Source: CG1-02-35-72 sp045046885
Lineage (GTDB): Bacteria > Bacteroidota > Bacteroidia > Flavobacteriales > Flavobacteriaceae
Direction: 5' to 3'
Length of the DNA stretch: 26,425 bases
Assembly (NCBI GenBank): GCA_045046885.1
Contig: JASFYX010000045.1
Location: 1 to 26,425 of the forward strand
Shown in pieces: positions 22,837 to 26,425 of this stretch. Made by a program: the position numbers and the translations under genes. Within the stretch, counting starts at the first letter, position 1, and each line of letters starts with the position of its first letter. The notes under the pieces were generated by a model. It worked only from the letters and a program-made list of their open reading frames with translations, was not told the origin of the DNA and made no database searches.

Positions 22837-24270
22837 ATGAAATCAAAATCACTTTCTTGCTTAGTTTTTATCATAACTTTTTTATTGTTTTCAAACCAAC
22901 TGTCGGCTCAAGAATTATGGGGTATGACGCATTTAGGAGGGGACGGCAATCTTGGTACTATTTTTAAATACAATTTAAATACGGGTGTTTATACAAAACT
23001 TTATGATTTTAGCGGAACGGATGGCTCTAAGCCTTATGGGAGTCTTTTTAAAGCATCGGATGGACAACTTTATGGTATGACACAATTAGGAGGCTTAAAT
23101 GATAAGGGTATTATATTTAGATTTAATCCCTCAACAAATACTTATACTAAATTAATAGATTTTGACGGTAGCAACGGAAGCTTGCCTAGGGGTAATTTAA
23201 TTGAGTTTAGTACGGGTGTTCTTTACGGAACAACCGAATTTGGAGGGACAAACAATATTGGTGTTCTTTTTGAATATAATATTAGTACAAATACCTATAC
23301 TAAAAAAGTAGATTTTGATACGAGTTTGGGTAAATATCCCAATTTTGGAAGTCTGATAAAAGCCTCAAATAACTTGATTTATGGTACAACAATTCAGGGT
23401 GGAGCAGGAGATGGCGGTACGCTTTTTGAATATAACCCGAGCTCAAATACATTTATTAAAAAAATTGATTTTGGTACTGTACAAACGCAAAGCAGTTTTC
23501 CTAGAAATACTTTGTTTCAAGCCTCTAATGGTTTTATTTATGGGAGTATTGATTTAGGTTCGGCTGGTCTGGGCTCAACGGCGATTTTTAAATATGATAT
23601 AGGTACAAATACCCTTTCGTTACCAGTTACTTTTAGTAGTAATACCTTAAATGGTGGATTTATTCAAACAGCTGATGGTGAAATTTATATCTTATCATCA
23701 CAAGGAGGAGCTAATAATTCAGGTGCCATTTACCAATTTGATACAACTTCAAATAATTTGATTAAGAAATTTGATTTTGATGCTGATGGTGTAAATACAG
23801 GTAGGCTTCCACAAAGCAATTTTATGCAAGCCAGTAATGGTAATTTATATGCTTTAGCTTCAAAAGGAGGTAATGACCATGATAATGGTACCTTATTTGA
23901 ATATAATGCCACAACAAATACATTTGCAAAAAAACTAGACTTTGTATATATATCGGGTTCTTTGCTAAGAGGTTGGGAGCCTACCGGTAATTTAATAGAA
24001 ATCAATAGTACAGCTTTAGGTGTTGATAAAACAGAAACACAATTTGACTTTTCTTTATATCCCAATCCGACTATTGATGTTGTAAAGCTTCAATATAAAA
24101 GCAATCTTAATATAATAGCTATAAGGTTGTTTAATAGTTTGGGAAGTTTGGTAAAAGAATTCAAAGCTTCTCAAACCGAATTAGATATGTCAAAACTACC
24201 CACAGGTTTATATATTCTAAAGTTAAAAACGGATAAAGGCAATATCAGCGAAAAGATAATTAAAGAATAA
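22837..24270 (+). CDS. GloVer-repeat secreted protein with T9SS type A sorting domain
   Basis: A 477-residue exported protein. The start at 22837 (MKSKSLSCLVFIITFLL) gives a normal signal peptide ending NQLSAQ; the longer reading from 22786 would put 17 residues before it. The mature part is a series of about eight units of roughly 45-50 residues with LYGMTxLGGxxxxGxIFxFNxxTNTYTKLxDFDGxxGxxPxGxL, which I recognise as the choice-of-anchor GloVer repeat (Gloeobacter/Verrucomicrobia type), probably beta-propeller-like. Residues from about 410 (YPNPTIDVVKLQY ... LPTGLYILKLKTDKG ... KIIKE) form a type A T9SS domain. A surface or secreted binding protein is likely; the ligand is unknown. Confidence 0.88.
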   Translation: MKSKSLSCLVFIITFLLFSNQLSAQELWGMTHLGGDGNLGTIFKYNLNTGVYTKLYDFSGTDGSKPYGSLFKASDGQLYGMTQLGGLNDKGIIFRFNPSTNTYTKLIDFDGSNGSLPRGNLIEFSTGVLYGTTEFGGTNNIGVLFEYNISTNTYTKKVDFDTSLGKYPNFGSLIKASNNLIYGTTIQGGAGDGGTLFEYNPSSNTFIKKIDFGTVQTQSSFPRNTLFQASNGFIYGSIDLGSAGLGSTAIFKYDIGTNTLSLPVTFSSNTLNGGFIQTADGEIYILSSQGGANNSGAIYQFDTTSNNLIKKFDFDADGVNTGRLPQSNFMQASNGNLYALASKGGNDHDNGTLFEYNATTNTFAKKLDFVYISGSLLRGWEPTGNLIEINSTALGVDKTETQFDFSLYPNPTIDVVKLQYKSNLNIIAIRLFNSLGSLVKEFKASQTELDMSKLPTGLYILKLKTDKGNISEKIIKE

Positions 24271-24320
24271 TTTTAAGAAATAATTATATTTTAAATTCTT
24301 AGTTTACAAAAGACAATTTG

Positions 24321-24328
24321 TAACTTTG
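24321..24328 (+). promoter_or_regulatory. -7 box (TAACTTTG) before the recombinase gene
   Basis: An exact TAnnTTTG match ending 16 nt before the ATG at 24345, in a 74-nt gap. Predicted leader about 10 nt. No TTG at the -33 position. Confidence 0.5.
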
Positions 24329-24344
24329 TTAGCAAAGGTTTTTT

Positions 24345-25232
24345 ATGTCTATAACTGCATTTATATCTTATATCGCTCTAGAAAAAAAGTATGCGCCTTT
24401 AACTGTTAAGGCTTATAAAACCGATTTAGAGAATTTTGCTTCCTTTTGTCAAAATGAGTTTTCGTTAAAGACGATAGATAAAGTATCTTACTCAGAAATC
24501 CGCTCTTGGATTGTCAGCTTGGTTAATCAAAAAAACAGCAACAGTTCTATAAATAGAAAGATAAGCACTTTACAATCTTACTATAAATTTTTATTAAAGA
24601 TTAAAACAATAAGTGTAAATCCACTTGTAAAACACAAACCTTTAAAAAAGGAAAAGAAGTTACAAGTGCCTTTTTCTGAAAAGGAAATAGCGGAAGTTTT
24701 AGAAAGCCTTAGCGGATTAAATGATTTTATTAGTGTGCGCGATAAATTAATAATAGAACTCTTTTACGCAACAGGAATACGCCGAAGTGAGCTGATAAAT
24801 CTCAAACTAAATGACGTAGATATACACAACGAAGTTTTAAAAGTTCTAGGGAAGCGCAACAAAGAACGTTTAATACCACTGTTACCCTTTGTAATTAAAA
24901 GTATAGAAAATTACCAGAAATTAAGAACTCGGGCAGGCTCAAATTCAGACAGACTTTTTATAACAGAAAAAGGAAAAATAATATACGATTCGCTTGTTTA
25001 TCGCGTCATAAATAACTATTTTAGTAGGGTCTCTACTAAGGTAAAAAAGAGTCCGCATATTATACGTCATTCGTTTGCGACACATTTACTTAACCAAGGG
25101 GCCGATTTAAATGCTATTAAGGAACTTTTAGGTCATGCAAGCTTAGCATCAACACAAGTTTATACAAGTAGCAGTTTAGGAAAATTAAAAGAAGTGTATA
25201 ACCAGGCACATCCACGGAGTGCCAAAAATTAA
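24345..25232 (+). CDS. xerC: Tyrosine recombinase, XerC/XerD type
   Basis: A 295-residue tyrosine recombinase of the size of chromosome-dimer resolvases. The N-terminal SAM-like domain (about 1-95) binds DNA. The catalytic domain has Arg146 (YATGIRRSEL), Lys170 (LGKRNKERLIPL), His238 and Arg241 (SPHIIRHSFATHLL), His264 (LLGHASLASTQVYT) and nucleophile Tyr273. All six residues are present. The position before hpf, the tRNA cluster and tuf is a conserved flavobacterial order as I recall it, which argues for the housekeeping XerC rather than a phage integrase. Which of the XerC/XerD partners it is cannot be decided here. hpf starts 7 nt after the stop. Confidence 0.88.
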   Translation: MSITAFISYIALEKKYAPLTVKAYKTDLENFASFCQNEFSLKTIDKVSYSEIRSWIVSLVNQKNSNSSINRKISTLQSYYKFLLKIKTISVNPLVKHKPLKKEKKLQVPFSEKEIAEVLESLSGLNDFISVRDKLIIELFYATGIRRSELINLKLNDVDIHNEVLKVLGKRNKERLIPLLPFVIKSIENYQKLRTRAGSNSDRLFITEKGKIIYDSLVYRVINNYFSRVSTKVKKSPHIIRHSFATHLLNQGADLNAIKELLGHASLASTQVYTSSSLGKLKEVYNQAHPRSAKN

Positions 25233-25239
25233 ACAAACT

Positions 25240-25536
25240 ATGAAAGTATTTATTCAATCTGTTAATTTTAATGCCGAGAAAGAACTGATTAAATTTGTAG
25301 AAGAAAAGGTAAAACTTTTAGATAAATTTCACGATAAAATTATTAATGCAGAGGTCTTTTTAAAAGTACAAAAGACCAGCGAAAAAGACAATAAAATTGT
25401 AGAGATAAAAGTAAGCATTCCAGGCAATGAATTTATGGTTAAAAAACAAGCTAAATATATGGAAGAAGGTGTAAATATGGCTCTTGATACACTTAAAAGA
25501 CAACTCCGAAAAAAGAAGGAAAAAATACGTGGTTAA
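25240..25536 (+). CDS. hpf: Ribosome hibernation-promoting factor (HPF/YfiA family, short form)
   Basis: A 98-residue protein that binds the 30S decoding region in stationary phase and protects inactive ribosomes. The start at 25240 (MKVFIQSVNFNAEKELIKF) is preferred over an in-frame ATG at 25219, which would overlap the recombinase frame and add MPKIKQT. The beta-alpha-beta-beta-beta-alpha layout is visible, with the C-terminal helix MEEGVNMALDTLKRQLRKKKEKIRG carrying the basic patch that contacts rRNA. It lacks the C-terminal dimerisation domain of long HPF. It follows the recombinase gene closely and is likely co-transcribed with it. Confidence 0.92.
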   Translation: MKVFIQSVNFNAEKELIKFVEEKVKLLDKFHDKIINAEVFLKVQKTSEKDNKIVEIKVSIPGNEFMVKKQAKYMEEGVNMALDTLKRQLRKKKEKIRG

Positions 25537-25564
25537 ACATTAAAAAAAAATAGGTAAAAAAAGT

Positions 25565-25595
25565 TTTGTAAAAGAAATAAAACTTTATACATTTG
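25565..25595 (+). promoter_or_regulatory. Promoter of the tRNA-tuf cluster
   Basis: TTTG (25565-25568), 19-nt spacer, TACATTTG (25588-25595), both elements matching the Bacteroidota consensus. Predicted start near 25601, about 30 nt before the first tRNA. Confidence 0.75.
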
Positions 25596-25598
25596 CAG

Positions 25599-25628
25599 AC
25601 CGTTAGAAATAGCGGTTTGTTTTTTTAA
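25599..25628 (+). terminator. Small leader hairpin with T tract before the tRNA cluster
   Basis: ACCGTT (25599-25604), loop AGAAAT, AGCGGT (25611-25616), then TTGTTTTTTT. A 6-bp stem with one wobble immediately after the predicted start; possibly a terminator for hpf read-through or an attenuator. Weak. Confidence 0.3.
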
Positions 25629-25630
25629 AA

Positions 25631-25704
25631 GCCGATGTAGCTCAGCTGGCTAGAGCAGCTGATTTGTAATCAGCAGGTCGTGGGTTCGAGTCCCTCTATC
25701 GGCT
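25631..25704 (+). tRNA. tRNA-Thr (TGT anticodon)
   Basis: Acceptor GCCGATG pairs with TATCGGC. The anticodon stem GCTGA/TCAGC holds loop TTTGTAA, with anticodon TGT reading ACA. The T arm has GGTTCGAGTCC. 74 nt, no encoded CCA. Confidence 0.95.
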
Positions 25705-25806
25705 CAAAAATAGAAGCAGAAAAAAACAAATACTTTAAGTTGATTAGATTTAGAGTATTTCTTTATGGATTTTAAATTCTAATTCTGTTAAGTTCTTTGA
25801 TAAAAT

Positions 25807-25887
<81 letters not shown>

Positions 25888-25888
25888 C

Positions 25889-25915
25889 ATTTCAAAAATT
25901 TTTAATTTTTGAAAT
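25889..25915. repeat. Perfect AT-rich hairpin between tRNA-Tyr and tRNA-Gly
   Basis: ATTTCAAAAATT (25889-25900), TTT, AATTTTTGAAAT (25904-25915): a 12-bp perfect stem just one base past the tRNA-Tyr 3' end. It lacks a following T run. It resembles the 21310-21335 hairpin in sequence. Confidence 0.7.
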
Positions 25916-25937
25916 TAGGAATTTTTAAAGAATATTT

Positions 25938-26010
25938 GCGGGAGTAGCTCAGTTGGTAGAGCTTCAGCCTTCCAAGCTGACTGTCGCCGGTTCGAGCCCG
26001 GTCTCCCGCT
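25938..26010 (+). tRNA. tRNA-Gly (TCC anticodon)
   Basis: Acceptor GCGGGAG pairs with CTCCCGC. The anticodon stem TCAGC/GCTGA holds loop CTTCCAA, with anticodon TCC reading GGA. T arm GGTTCGAGCCC. 73 nt, no encoded CCA. Confidence 0.95.
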
Positions 26011-26025
26011 CTATAACTTCTTTAA

Positions 26026-26097
26026 GCCGGTGTAGCTCAGGGGTAGAGCGTTTCCTTGGTAAGGAAGAGGTCACGGGTTCAATTCCCGTTGCTGGCT
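26026..26097 (+). tRNA. tRNA-Thr (GGT anticodon)
   Basis: Acceptor GCCGGTG pairs with TGCTGGC through three wobbles. The anticodon loop TTGGTAA holds GGT reading ACC. T arm GGGTTCAATTCCC. 72 nt, no encoded CCA. It sits 95 nt before tuf. Confidence 0.93.
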
Positions 26098-26192
26098 CTT
26101 AGGTTTTAAATTATAAGCCTAAAAATAAAGAAATAAAAAATATAGAAAATAACACTAATAATAACTAAGATTTAATATTAAAATTTAATAAC

Positions 26193-26425
26193 ATGGCAAA
26201 AGAACATTTTGATCGCTCCAAACCACATTTAAACATTGGTACAATTGGACACGTTGATCACGGTAAAACAACTTTAACTGCTGCTATTACTGTTGTATTA
26301 GCAGAAAAAGGTCTTTCAGAGATAAAAGACTTTGATCAAATTGATAATGCTCCTGAAGAAAAAGAAAGAGGTATTACAATTAACACTGCTCACGTAGAGT
26401 ATCAAACAGCAAATCGTCACTACGC
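26193..26425 (+). CDS. tuf: Elongation factor Tu (5' part, truncated by window end)
   Basis: The first 77 codons of EF-Tu, which carries aminoacyl-tRNA to the ribosome as a GTP complex. The ATG at 26193 gives MAKEHFDRSKPHLNIGT; the P-loop GHVDHGKT is at 19-26 and the switch I motif RGITINTAHVEY is at about 60-71. The remainder lies beyond 26425. It follows the tRNA cluster without an evident own -7 box; a weak TTAGG/CCTAA hairpin lies at 26099-26122. Probable co-transcription with the tRNAs from the promoter at 25565 is inferred from the order. Confidence 0.97.
   Translation, partial: MAKEHFDRSKPHLNIGTIGHVDHGKTTLTAAITVVLAEKGLSEIKDFDQIDNAPEEKERGITINTAHVEYQTANRHY

Noticed and set aside
24345..25232. 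Phage or integrative-element integrase
   Set aside because: The size, lack of nearby phage genes, and position before hpf, tRNAs and tuf favour the housekeeping recombinase; the nearby tRNAs are in an ordinary cluster and I see no attachment-site duplication.

Overview
The window reads as a chromosomal segment from a flavobacterium-like member of the Bacteroidota. The evidence is AT-rich DNA, two secreted proteins with type A type IX secretion (T9SS) C-terminal sorting domains, TAnnTTTG promoter boxes, almost no Shine-Dalgarno sequences except a very strong one before rpsU, DUF6090 and DUF2911 proteins, and the order rpsU ... xerC-like, hpf, tRNA cluster, tuf.

Layout. 1-3221 (+): a T9SS-exported S8 protease, abutted by a nitronate monooxygenase/FabK-like flavoprotein, then a small secreted protein of unknown function. 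3393-6298 (-): gyrB followed by mdh. 6581-8190 (-): two DUF6090 membrane proteins with nearly identical N-termini and unrelated remainders. 8409-10073 (-): asnB. 10302-10853 (+): a DUF2911 lipoprotein. 10973-12589 (-): a lipoprotein amidohydrolase, divergent from a ketopantoate reductase-like gene (12679-13608, +). 13665-17270 (+): leuS. 17756-20266 (+): a secreted metzincin-type zinc protease. 20489-21083 (-): a HigBA toxin-antitoxin pair with its own promoter and distinctive flanks. 21382-22356 (-): an endonuclease/exonuclease/phosphatase protein. 22469-22663 (+): rpsU. 22837-24270 (+): a GloVer-repeat T9SS cargo. 24345-25536 (+): a tyrosine recombinase and hpf. 25631-26097: tRNA-Thr, -Tyr, -Gly and -Thr. 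From 26193: the 5' part of tuf.

The main discovery is in leuS. Its frame is open for 1201 codons, against roughly 940 expected for this lineage. An in-frame block of 167 codons (14541-15041) carries a whole DUF559 (Vsr-like, PD-(D/E)XK-type) nuclease domain bracketed by palindromic repeats. It sits in the beta-hairpin just before the editing-domain TTRPDT motif. A second copy of the repeat without the nuclease (about 105 nt, 16455-16559) is inserted in frame just before KMSKS. This looks like a protein-tolerated palindromic mobile element, formally like Rickettsia palindromic elements, with a possible nuclease-bearing parent copy. Two more leuS oddities, a lysine-rich expansion and a TCAGT heptad run, suggest the gene tolerates insertions.

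Other notable points are a 10-nt anti-SD match before rpsU overlapping a tiny upstream ORF, several dispersed palindromic intergenic repeats, and twin perfect hairpins after leuS. No search or alignment could be run, so family assignments rest on recognised motifs.
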